Below, piece by piece: positions 55,382 through 63,278 of a stretch of 64,000 nucleotides of DNA. The notes beneath the pieces are model-generated. The model saw only the letters and a program-made list of their open reading frames with translations. It was not told where the DNA came from and made no database searches. Made by a program: the position numbers and the translations under genes. Origin of the DNA: Candidatus Poribacteria bacterium (GTDB taxonomy: Bacteria; Poribacteria; WGA-4E; GCA-2687025). The stretch covers positions 67,527 through 131,526 of the forward strand of contig JABGQA010000108.1 of the NCBI GenBank assembly GCA_018644665.1, given 5' to 3'. The stretch's first letter is position 1. Each line of letters begins with the position of its first letter.

Positions 55382-55412
55382 TAGTGTACCTTTCGCTTCC
55401 GGCCGCCGCGAC

Positions 55413-56642
55413 TCAGTGGGACCGCGGTGCGGCCGACGTCAGGACTACGTCCACCTCGCCGCCGACAGGCGCGCCTTCGTCGCCGATGATAGCCAGCCCG
55501 TCGGCCAGAACCAACGACCGCAGCACCCCCGACCCCTGCGTTCCCGTCGTGCGGGCGTGGAGTCGCCCGTCCCGTCGCTCCAGTGTAACGCGCATGTAGT
55601 TCACGCGCCCACGGGAGTCGTTGGCGACCGCCTCATCCATCAACGCGCGCACAACCTGTCGCTGCAGGCGCGCGTGGCCGCCCATCTTCAGCAGAGCGGG
55701 ACGCGCAAACAGCTCGAAGACGACCATCGACGACACCGGGTTGCCCGGCAGGGCGAAGACGGGCTTCCCCTGGATCTGCCCAAACGCCTGCGGCTTGCCC
55801 GGCTTCATGGCCACGCGCCAGAAATCAAGAGTGCCGAGCTTCAGCAGCACGTCCTTAACGACGTCGTAGTCGCCGACGCTGACGCCTCCGCTGGTGACCA
55901 AGGCGTCCGCCTCGTCGACGGCGCGACGCAGCCGGTTTTCGACGTCTGCCGCGTCGTCCGAGACGATGCCCAGGTCGACGGGTTCCGCTCCCGCTTCCAC
56001 GATCTGACCGTAGAGCCCGTAGCGGTTGCTGTCGCGTATCTTGCCGGGCTCCAGCGGCTCGCCAGGTGGCGTCAGTTCATCGCCGGTGGAGATGACGGCC
56101 ACGCGTGGTCGGCGGTACACAGACGGCGCGGAGATGTTGAGGGAGGCGAGCATCGCCATCTCCGCAGGCTGGATCATGGTGCCTGCTTCGAGGACCACGT
56201 CGCCCGCCCGCACGCTCTCGCCGGTGGGGCGGATGTGCTGCCGGAGGCGGGGGGCTTCCATGAGCGCGACATTGTCGCCGTCGGCCCGCGTGCTCTCGAC
56301 CATCACGACCGCGTCGGCGCCTTCGGGCAGCATCGCGCCCGTCATGATGCGCGAGACCGTCCCGGCGCCCACCACCTGCGTAGGCGCGATTCCAGCCGGG
56401 ATGTCTTCGATCACCGGCAGCGTGACAGGGTTCTGTTCGCTCGCGTCCGTGAGATCGCTTGCTCGGACGGCGAACCCGTCCATCGCGGAGTTGTCGAACG
56501 GCGGGTTGTCCTCGGTGGCGACCGCGTCCTCCGCGAGCACGCGCCCGAGACACTCCAGCACAGGTGCCCTCTCGACCGTGGCCGTCGTGATGGTCGCGAG
56601 CATTCGGGCCAGCGCCTCATCGACGCTGAGCATGTCGGCCAT
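55413..56642 (-). CDS. moeA: molybdopterin molybdenumtransferase
   Basis: A 409-residue MoeA. Family segments are all present: PPFDNSAMDGFAVRASDL, the IPAGIAP region with MTGAMLPEGADAVVMVE, AVISTGDELTPPGE, RDSNRYGL, VTSGGVSVGDYDVVKDVL and FALPGNPVSSMVVFELF. It inserts molybdate into molybdopterin-AMP to form the active cofactor in the cytoplasm. The gene starts eight bases after mobA ends and lies 31 bases before the molybdoenzyme gene, giving a cofactor-enzyme operon. Confidence 0.96.
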   Translation of the reverse strand: MADMLSVDEALARMLATITTATVERAPVLECLGRVLAEDAVATEDNPPFDNSAMDGFAVRASDLTDASEQNPVTLPVIEDIPAGIAPTQVVGAGTVSRIMTGAMLPEGADAVVMVESTRADGDNVALMEAPRLRQHIRPTGESVRAGDVVLEAGTMIQPAEMAMLASLNISAPSVYRRPRVAVISTGDELTPPGEPLEPGKIRDSNRYGLYGQIVEAGAEPVDLGIVSDDAADVENRLRRAVDEADALVTSGGVSVGDYDVVKDVLLKLGTLDFWRVAMKPGKPQAFGQIQGKPVFALPGNPVSSMVVFELFARPALLKMGGHARLQRQVVRALMDEAVANDSRGRVNYMRVTLERRDGRLHARTTGTQGSGVLRSLVLADGLAIIGDEGAPVGGEVDVVLTSAAPRSH

Positions 56643-56650
56643 AGTGGTTC

Positions 56651-57247
56651 CTATCCCAGAATCAGCGCGAGTTTGCGGGCGTCTTCGAGATCGTCCGGGG
56701 TGTTCATGTTGAATAGACGCCGAGGGTCGAGGCCCGAGGCCACGAGGTCCGCCTCATCCACCGTCGTCAGGTCCATGCGTCGGGCAATCGCCTGCGCGGC
56801 CAGCTCACTGTCCCGGATCATCTCTTGTACGCCGGGGAGTATCTCGGCGCGATACGCGGCGCAGAGCGGCTCGTAGCCGTGGGGCGTCTGAACGATCGCC
56901 CCGGCTGCCGATCCCACCGCGTCGACGAGATGCTGCATGAGGCCCGCGTCTACGAACGGCATGTCGCAGGCCACGCACACTACGATACCTTCCCCCGCCG
57001 CGCGGAGGCCCGTTGCGATGCCTCCAATGGCTCCCAGGCCAGGGATGTCGTCCGGCAGAACGCGAACGCCGAGATCGGTGAAGCGCTCGGGGCGGTCACC
57101 GACGATATATGTCTCGTCCGCGCATTTGCGAAGTTGGCGGAGGATTCGGGAGATGACGCTCTCGCCGACAAGATCAATCAGGGCCTTGTCTACCCCCATC
57201 CTGCGGCTGCGGCCGCCGGCCGGGAGTATGCCCGTGACGCGTTCCAT
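56651..57247 (-). CDS. mobA: molybdenum cofactor guanylyltransferase
   Basis: A 198-residue nucleotidyltransferase. The GTP-binding signature is ILPAGGRSRRMGVDKAL (residues 7-23), with DDIPGLGAIGGIATGL and VCVACDMPFVD for the metal Asp. It attaches GMP to the molybdenum cofactor. Sulfite-oxidase enzymes normally use the plain cofactor without GMP, so MobA here may serve another enzyme elsewhere. ATG 57247 is preferred; the open frame upstream adds 23 residues without conservation. First gene of the operon. Confidence 0.92.
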   Translation of the reverse strand: MERVTGILPAGGRSRRMGVDKALIDLVGESVISRILRQLRKCADETYIVGDRPERFTDLGVRVLPDDIPGLGAIGGIATGLRAAGEGIVVCVACDMPFVDAGLMQHLVDAVGSAAGAIVQTPHGYEPLCAAYRAEILPGVQEMIRDSELAAQAIARRMDLTTVDEADLVASGLDPRRLFNMNTPDDLEDARKLALILG

Positions 57248-57366
57248 CAAGTGTCCCGGGGTGTCCCGTTCGTAGAGAATAGCTCGCCCGAACGAGGAGA
57301 ACCTACCACCCGGCACACGCTCCTACAAGGCGGCGTCCGTCGGTGACATGAGCGCAAGGGATGCGG

Positions 57367-58932
57367 CTAGAGGACACGCTCGAAGGCGTCGGGTTCCAGC
57401 TTCCACACAGGCACACCGCAGAACCGGTCGCCCTCGGGACAGTAGGGCGTCTGCGGCGTCTCCATCCGGAACCAGCAGGGAGCGTGGAGGTACTTCCCGA
57501 TGGTCGGGTGGACCTCGCGAACCTGCGTCACCTCGTCGACCGAGGCGTGGAATATCTCCTCCTGCGCCGTGTAGCACAGGCGCGTTCGCCACTTGTGGTG
57601 CAGGTCCATCAGCGAGCCCGACTCGACCATGCGGATCGAGTACGCGTTCGGCAACAGGTAGAAGGCGTACTCGTCCGGCACGCCCGCGTCGAGAAGTCGG
57701 TTGATGTTCTCGAAGGCGAGCGCGTTCACGTCGTCGTACGCCTCCCGGGCCGCTTCGTTCAGCATGACGAGCTTGGGCGTCACCGTGTCGGACGCGCCGG
57801 AATACACAGCGCTCAGGACGGGCCGGGACGCCGGTACCATCCGATGCCGTTGGTCCTGCGAGTCCGCGGTGTGGCTGAGCTTCTTGGCGAACGTGTAGTT
57901 CACGTGGTTCATCGCCCGCGAGATCTTCGTGAGCGTGTGGACGTTCATCGTCTCGGTGTAGTACGCGTTACGTGACGGGTCCAGCAGCAACGCCAGCGCC
58001 TCGCCGTCGGGGAGGACTGTTTCCGGCGCGCCGAGGACGCCGCGCACCGCGTCCGCGAGCGTGCGTTCGGCGTTGTCCGCGTGCCCGATCATGATCGACG
58101 TGTGACCGTCCAACCGAGCGTCGAAGTCGCGGTTGTATTCCGTTGCGCGCGCTCGCCGCGTCGGCGCGTCCGTACCTGCGAGGAACGCGTACTCTGGCGT
58201 CTGCTCCAGGGGGATCGGGTCGTCCAGCTCGCGGGGAAACAGCTCGTCCCGCTCGGTGACGGCGGCGAGCATGGCATCGATGAGCGCGCGCTGCTCCGTC
58301 GGGGCGTCGAAGAACGACGCGAGACGCGCATAGCGCATGAGCGTAAGCGCGCTGACCGTGTGGTACAGGTAGGTGTACGTCGCGACGGGCAGGACATACC
58401 TCGCGACCTCGTAGGCCTTGCGTTCGAGGTACCGCCCCCAGGGCTCAGGCCGCTTGGCGCGCGCCGGGAACAGCGCGTGGAACTCGTCGCGGATAGTCGG
58501 TTCGAGTAGCTTGATGAGACGCCGATACGCTTCCGTCTGCATCCGCACCGTGGCCTCGTAGATCTCGAGCGCCTTCGGCGCTATGTTCGGCACGGCGTAC
58601 GTGCCCGGCTGCACTTCTACGTAACGCTGGCTCACCTGCTCGGAGTTGTAGAACGGGTGGCTGTGGAGGAATGACCAGACAGCGGCGCGGGAGACCTTGT
58701 CGATGCCGAAGATGAACGTCGCGTGCTGGCGCGTCGTGAGGTGGCCCGCCGTCAGGGTGCTCGACGCGATGCGGTCGCGCAGCGCGCGCGCCTTCCGCGT
58801 GCCGGACACCTGGTCGGGCAGGATCAGGCCGCGCGAGGAGTAGCAGGTTCTCGCCGCGCCTACGGCCGTCTCATAGGGCCGGTCGGTCGCGTCGATGAGC
58901 GTCACCTCGGGCGCGCCGGATACGAAGTCCAT
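57367..58932 (-). CDS. double-length ThyX-like flavin-dependent thymidylate synthase
   Basis: A 521-residue protein, about twice the length of usual ThyX (220-260 residues). The N-terminal half has STLTAGHLTTRQHATFIFGI and SHPFYNSEQVSQRYVE, a degenerate form of the ThyX RHR-x7-S signature. The C-terminal half has LSHTADSQDQRHRMVPASRP (an RHR) and NAYSIRMVESGSLMDLHHKW plus RLCYTAQEEI, resembling the end of ThyX. This looks like two ThyX-type domains in one chain. If active, it makes dTMP using FAD and methylenetetrahydrofolate. AGAGGA precedes ATG 58932. Gene 119 bases upstream of mobA. Confidence 0.82.
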   Translation of the reverse strand: MDFVSGAPEVTLIDATDRPYETAVGAARTCYSSRGLILPDQVSGTRKARALRDRIASSTLTAGHLTTRQHATFIFGIDKVSRAAVWSFLHSHPFYNSEQVSQRYVEVQPGTYAVPNIAPKALEIYEATVRMQTEAYRRLIKLLEPTIRDEFHALFPARAKRPEPWGRYLERKAYEVARYVLPVATYTYLYHTVSALTLMRYARLASFFDAPTEQRALIDAMLAAVTERDELFPRELDDPIPLEQTPEYAFLAGTDAPTRRARATEYNRDFDARLDGHTSIMIGHADNAERTLADAVRGVLGAPETVLPDGEALALLLDPSRNAYYTETMNVHTLTKISRAMNHVNYTFAKKLSHTADSQDQRHRMVPASRPVLSAVYSGASDTVTPKLVMLNEAAREAYDDVNALAFENINRLLDAGVPDEYAFYLLPNAYSIRMVESGSLMDLHHKWRTRLCYTAQEEIFHASVDEVTQVREVHPTIGKYLHAPCWFRMETPQTPYCPEGDRFCGVPVWKLEPDAFERVL

Positions 58933-59226
58933 CGGGGTTCCTCTTGGGTTCAACCGGGTCGTGTCCGGCCATACGTCAGACTCGCGCGCGACGTTGCATC
59001 GGCCACGCCCTACATTCGCTGTCGGCCGCGCATGTTCCGATGGTAGGCCCTTCGCGCGACCGGCCGCTTCGATACGCGCCGTGTCGAGCCCGTGCTGAGG
59101 CCGACCACGATTCGGCCGCGCAGAAGCCGCGTTGTGTGGGTGAGGTTCGAGTCGGCTATTGTCAAGATGTGTCTTGGGCGGTCGGGCGCGCCGTGAAGGC
59201 GCAATACGCTGCGAAGGAGACGCGGG

Positions 59227-59982
59227 ATGCGAAGTTGGAAATGGGCGATCGGCGCCGTGCTGATGGTCTGCGCGAGCGGCTTAGTGCGCGCGGCGATCGA
59301 TCCTGACCTAGTCGTCGGCGCGTGGCTGCTCAATGACGGGGACGGCGTCGATGTCGTCGACATTTCGGCGAACGGCCGTATCGGTCAGCTACAAGGCGGC
59401 GACTGGGTGGACGGCGAGTTTGACGGCGCGATCGAATTCGCCAAGGGCGACACGGTCGAGATCCCGCTTCCCGCCGAATCCATCCAGGACAAGCTGACAG
59501 TGATGATGTGGGTGCAGTTCACCGACATCGCCGGTCAGCAGAACTACTTCGCCATCTGGGACGGCGGCGACCAACGCATCGTGCCGTACAAGACGGACGG
59601 GCAGATCCTGCACCTGTGGAGCAATTCCTGGAACGTCCCGAGCGGATTCCAGGTGGACGAGAACACGTGGTACCACGTCGCGAACGTCCTCGACGGTTCC
59701 AACGTGCGTATCTACGTCGACGGCCAACTGCAGGTCGAGCAGGCGGCCGCCGGCATGTCGCTCGGCGCCGGCGCCCAGTCCGCGTGGATCGCGACCGACA
59801 AGGGCGGCTGGCACACGGCCTGCATCGTCGACGACGTCTTGCTGCTGAACGACGCGATCGACGCGAAGACGGTCTCCGACGCGATGGCCAACGGCGTGGA
59901 GTTCGTCCTCGGCCTGAAGGCGGTGGGCGCGCGCGGCAAGGCGGCCACCACTTGGGCGGCGATCAGGGAGAGCCGAGACTGA
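59227..59982 (+). CDS. exported LamG/concanavalin A-like lectin-domain protein
   Basis: A 251-residue protein with a signal peptide (WAIGAVLMVCASGLVRA). A LamG/ConA-like jelly roll follows: LVVGAWLLNDGDGVDVVDIS, SIQDKLTVMMWVQFTDI, NTWYHVANVLDGSNVRIYVD, DDVLLLNDAIDAKTVSDAMA. These domains bind carbohydrates or proteins outside the cell. AAGGAGA precedes the ATG. No catalytic residues are recognised. It is monocistronic as far as can be seen. Confidence 0.85.
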   Translation: MRSWKWAIGAVLMVCASGLVRAAIDPDLVVGAWLLNDGDGVDVVDISANGRIGQLQGGDWVDGEFDGAIEFAKGDTVEIPLPAESIQDKLTVMMWVQFTDIAGQQNYFAIWDGGDQRIVPYKTDGQILHLWSNSWNVPSGFQVDENTWYHVANVLDGSNVRIYVDGQLQVEQAAAGMSLGAGAQSAWIATDKGGWHTACIVDDVLLLNDAIDAKTVSDAMANGVEFVLGLKAVGARGKAATTWAAIRESRD

Positions 59983-60159
59983 CCGGCTGAGCCGCGGTTG
60001 ACATCGGCTCCTGCACAGCGCATAAAGAGGCCGAGCTCGCAAGGGAGCCGTCAGTCCGCGTAAAGGGCTTAGCCCACCTTCGTTCGACGGTGATACGACG
60101 CAACCTTCTTTCTGCCCGCATATGCGGACAACGGGCGCCACGATGAGAGAGGGTTGACT

Positions 60160-61455
60160 ATGCCTGCCGTGCGTCAACTTCCGCCGACTCCCAGCCTCGA
60201 ACACCTCAGGAACGAAGCGAAGGCGCTACTGAAGGCGTACCACGCCAACGACGCGGATGCCGCCGCGCGCCTCGATCGCCATCCTCGGGCCGGCGACGGG
60301 ACGAAGGACGAGATGCAACTCGCCGACGCGCAACACGTTCTCGCGCTGGAGTACGGGTTCCACACATGGCGCGCGCTGAAGGACTACGTCGCGTCGGACC
60401 GCGCCGCGGTTGAGGCTGCCGTTTTGGGCGGGGACGCCGAAGCCTTGGACCGGATTGTCGCAGCCGACCCGGGGTGGCGCCGGAGACGCGAGCACTGGCG
60501 TGGGTACCCACGATACGGCGAGGCGCCGGAGCTGCTCACCTACGCGGCCGTGTGCGGGTCGGTCGCGCTGGTGGATGTGCTGCTCGCACACGGCAGCCAG
60601 AGTCAGGTGGACATGCCGGCCGTGTTCTTCCACTGCCTGCGCACCGGGAGATTCCACGCGGCGGACCACCTGCTCGAGCAGTGCGACGTCGAGATCCACC
60701 ATCTCCAGGAGCACCTATACCAACTCACCGAAGACCTGAACGTCGGCGGCGTGCGGTGGCTGATCGAGAACGGCGCGAATCCCGACTACCGACGCGCGGG
60801 GACCAAGTGGACGCCGCTCCACAACGGCATTCACACGTACCCCTGCCTGAACCCGAACCGGCAGCAGGTCGCGCGCATCCTCGTCGAGGCGGGAGCCAAC
60901 CACGACGACAACGCCCTCTATGACCTGCTCACCGGGCGGCTCGACCGCCTGACGGAGCGGCTAGATACGGACCCGTCGCTCGTCCACGCGCACTTCGACT
61001 TACGTGGCGGGCGCGACACCGACCTGGAGTTCGGCGCGATCTACGGTGGCGCCCCTTTGGCAGACACGACGTTGCTGCACCACTGCGCAGAATACGGTTG
61101 GACGGAGGAGGCCCGGTTCCTGCTAGAGCGCGGCGCCGACCCTAACGCACGTGCCATGCCCGCTCCCGACGGCTTCAACACGCACACGGCCATGTTCCAC
61201 GCGGTGACGACGAACTGCAACGTGAGCTGGGACGTCCTCACACTGCTCGTGGAGTCCGGCGCGGACGTGAACGCGCGCGCCAACGTGCGGGTCGGAGAGG
61301 AACTTCGGGACGTGACGCCGTTGGGCTACATCGACCGGTTTCCCAACGGCTACCACAAGTCGGACACACCTGGCGATTGGGGCGCGACGCGCGATCTCGG
61401 CCCGGCGGCACACCCTGAGGTCGTCGAGCTACTCCGTCAACACGGAGCGAACTAG
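60160..61455 (+). CDS. ankyrin-repeat protein
   Basis: A 431-residue protein with ankyrin repeats. Clear copies include PELLTYAAVCGSVALVDVLL, VGGVRWLIENGANPDYRRAG, QVARILVEAGANHDDNALYD, TLLHHCAEYGWTEEARFLLE and VLTLLVESGADVNARANVRV. It has no signal peptide or membrane segment, so it is probably a cytoplasmic scaffold. The N-terminal 80 residues (SLEHLRNEAKALLKAYHAND, GFHTWRALKDYV) resemble a repeat seen in bacterial ankyrin proteins. I start it at ATG 60160 with a GAGAGAGGG site; TTG 60154 would add two residues. The stop overlaps the convergent racemase-like gene. Confidence 0.9.
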   Translation: MPAVRQLPPTPSLEHLRNEAKALLKAYHANDADAAARLDRHPRAGDGTKDEMQLADAQHVLALEYGFHTWRALKDYVASDRAAVEAAVLGGDAEALDRIVAADPGWRRRREHWRGYPRYGEAPELLTYAAVCGSVALVDVLLAHGSQSQVDMPAVFFHCLRTGRFHAADHLLEQCDVEIHHLQEHLYQLTEDLNVGGVRWLIENGANPDYRRAGTKWTPLHNGIHTYPCLNPNRQQVARILVEAGANHDDNALYDLLTGRLDRLTERLDTDPSLVHAHFDLRGGRDTDLEFGAIYGGAPLADTTLLHHCAEYGWTEEARFLLERGADPNARAMPAPDGFNTHTAMFHAVTTNCNVSWDVLTLLVESGADVNARANVRVGEELRDVTPLGYIDRFPNGYHKSDTPGDWGATRDLGPAAHPEVVELLRQHGAN

Positions 61456-62114
61456 CCGGACGCGCGGAACGCCGCGACGGCGGCCTCGACGCCGAGGCGA
61501 GGACTGCTGAGCACAGGAGCGGCGACGCCGTCGCACAGCCCCGCGGCGGCGGCCATGGACCCCTGCGCGAGCACCACGGCGTCCACGTCCCCCGCGCCGG
61601 CCTTCACGGCCGTTGCGATCGCGGCGTGATAGCCGTCCGCGTCGCCGGCCTCGAACTTCGCCCATGCGGCGTCCGCGAGCAGCGTTGAGATCTCGACATC
61701 GCGGCCTGCCTTCGCTGCGGCGTCGCGTATGAGGTCGGTCGTAGGGCCCAAAGTGCTCTCGAGGGTCGCGACCACGAGGATACGCGACCCGGCCTCGACG
61801 GCGCGCTCCGCCATCGGCCTGTCCACGCGCATCACGGTCCTTCTGGCGTCGGACGCGGTGCGTTCTGCCGGGTCTCCGATCGTCGAGCACGTGCACAGGA
61901 CGACGCGTGCGCCTCCGGCGACGGCGTGGAGCACCGCGTCGCGGACCTGAGCGCGAGCTGCGACGGAGTCCGGCCCCTCGGCCCTGGCCGTGTCCAGCAG
62001 GTCTCCGGCGATGAGATGTCGCACCGGCACGTCAGGCGCGATCTCGGTGACCAGTTCATCGAACGAAGGCGCCAAAGGGGCAGCCGTGTGCAGGAAAGTC
62101 AGAGACGTTGGCAT
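61452..62114 (-). CDS. Asp/Glu racemase superfamily protein
   Basis: A 220-residue protein with the two-lobed racemase fold. The first catalytic Cys is in LCTCSTIGDP, and LTFLHTAAPLAPSFDELV and HLIAGDLLD are typical of the family. The second Cys, normally in LGCT, is replaced here by VVLAQGSMAAA, so the usual two-base racemase mechanism is doubtful. It may act as a decarboxylase or isomerase, or be inactive. GGAGGT before ATG 62114 supports the start. It sits 35 bases after the dehydrogenase gene and is probably in the same transcript. Confidence 0.82.
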   Translation of the reverse strand: MPTSLTFLHTAAPLAPSFDELVTEIAPDVPVRHLIAGDLLDTARAEGPDSVAARAQVRDAVLHAVAGGARVVLCTCSTIGDPAERTASDARRTVMRVDRPMAERAVEAGSRILVVATLESTLGPTTDLIRDAAAKAGRDVEISTLLADAAWAKFEAGDADGYHAAIATAVKAGAGDVDAVVLAQGSMAAAAGLCDGVAAPVLSSPRLGVEAAVAAFRASG

Positions 62115-62149
62115 AGCACCTCCAGGGCGTCGCTCGTGGGATCGGCGGA

Positions 62150-63121
62150 CTAGAACCGCACGCCGGTCTTGATGCTCTTCTCGGGGTGGTTGTCGATGTC
62201 CTGATACGCCTCGACGACATCGGCGAAGTTGACGACGGGGGCGATGATGCCCTCGCATCGGAACTTCTGCGACGACAGCCAGTCCCAGCACGTGTCCTCG
62301 ATGCGCTTGAAGTCCCAGCGCGGATGGTCGCGGTTCGGCTCGCTGCACGCGCGCGAGAAGATGATGTCCGGGACCTCGACATGCGCCCGGTCGCCGAGGT
62401 CGAGCCCCGCCGGGAACGCCTTCGCCCACCCGAGATACGCCAAGGTGCCGCCGTACGCGAGCCCGGTCAGGGCGGTGTTGAGGGCCGCCATGTTGGCGCT
62501 CGTCTCGATGATAACGTCCACTCCCCGGCCGGCGGAGACTTCCCGTAGTGCCGCCTCGACATCGTCCGTGGTGGGATCTATGCCACCGTCGGCGCCGGCG
62601 TCCAGCGCGACCTTCCGACGCGCCGCGATGGGGTCGATGACCGTCACCGTCGCCGCGCCGGACACAGCGGCGAACTGTGCCGACATCTGTCCGAGCGCGC
62701 CGAGCCCGAACACGGCGACGTGATCGCCCGCGCGGACCTTTGCGTCGCGCACGCCCGCCAGCGCGAAGTGCGCGGGATCGTAGCAGACGGCCTCTTTCCA
62801 CGTCATCACGTCCGACATGACAAGCACGTTCTGCGCGCGCCACGTGTGCGTCTCACGCAATGAGCCGTATCCGGCGACCCTTTGGCCGACGCTGAGCCCT
62901 TCCACACCCCCGCCAATCTCGGTGATGCGGCCGACGCACATGTTGCCGAGGCCCATCGGGAAGTTCGCGCCGCGAGTAGCGCGGTACATGGTCATTTCCG
63001 TGCCGTGCTTGGGCGCGCCGAACTCGGTCTCGACGCGCACGGAACCCTCAGGCACGGGCCCGTCCTCGTACTCTCGGAGAGTCGGCGTCCGTGGCGCGGT
63101 GGCGATGAGTTCCCTGGGCAT
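62150..63121 (-). CDS. MDR-family dehydrogenase, apparently lacking zinc ligands
   Basis: A 323-residue medium-chain dehydrogenase. The NAD(P) Rossmann fold is clear (AVFGLGALGQMSAQFAAVSG, VTVIDPIAARRKVALDAGAD). The usual catalytic-zinc motifs are not found: the GHE region reads GLGNMCVG, and the position of the first Cys ligand reads GAPKHGTE. The four-Cys structural zinc lobe is also absent. It therefore looks like a zinc-independent member. Substrate unknown. ATG 63121 has GGAGA upstream. It precedes the racemase-like gene. Confidence 0.85.
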   Translation of the reverse strand: MPRELIATAPRTPTLREYEDGPVPEGSVRVETEFGAPKHGTEMTMYRATRGANFPMGLGNMCVGRITEIGGGVEGLSVGQRVAGYGSLRETHTWRAQNVLVMSDVMTWKEAVCYDPAHFALAGVRDAKVRAGDHVAVFGLGALGQMSAQFAAVSGAATVTVIDPIAARRKVALDAGADGGIDPTTDDVEAALREVSAGRGVDVIIETSANMAALNTALTGLAYGGTLAYLGWAKAFPAGLDLGDRAHVEVPDIIFSRACSEPNRDHPRWDFKRIEDTCWDWLSSQKFRCEGIIAPVVNFADVVEAYQDIDNHPEKSIKTGVRF

Positions 63122-63209
63122 GATGTCTCCGCGCTGAGCGGTGTCGGGACGTCGTGACTCGGTGCCGCGGACGATACCGCACGGCTTCGGGGTCGGGCAA
63201 CGGCGGGCG

Positions 63210-63238
63210 TTACGCGCGTCCGCTCCCGTCGCTATACT
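63210..63238 (+). promoter_or_regulatory. possible promoter for the enolase-superfamily gene
   Basis: TTACGC (63210-63215), a 17-base spacer, TATACT (63233-63238). The -10 element is good and the -35 is weak. The gene starts 40 bases downstream of the -10. Confidence 0.4.
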
Positions 63239-63278
63239 TGCGGTGACCGTCGGCTGCCAGGAGAGGAAGCCACATCCG

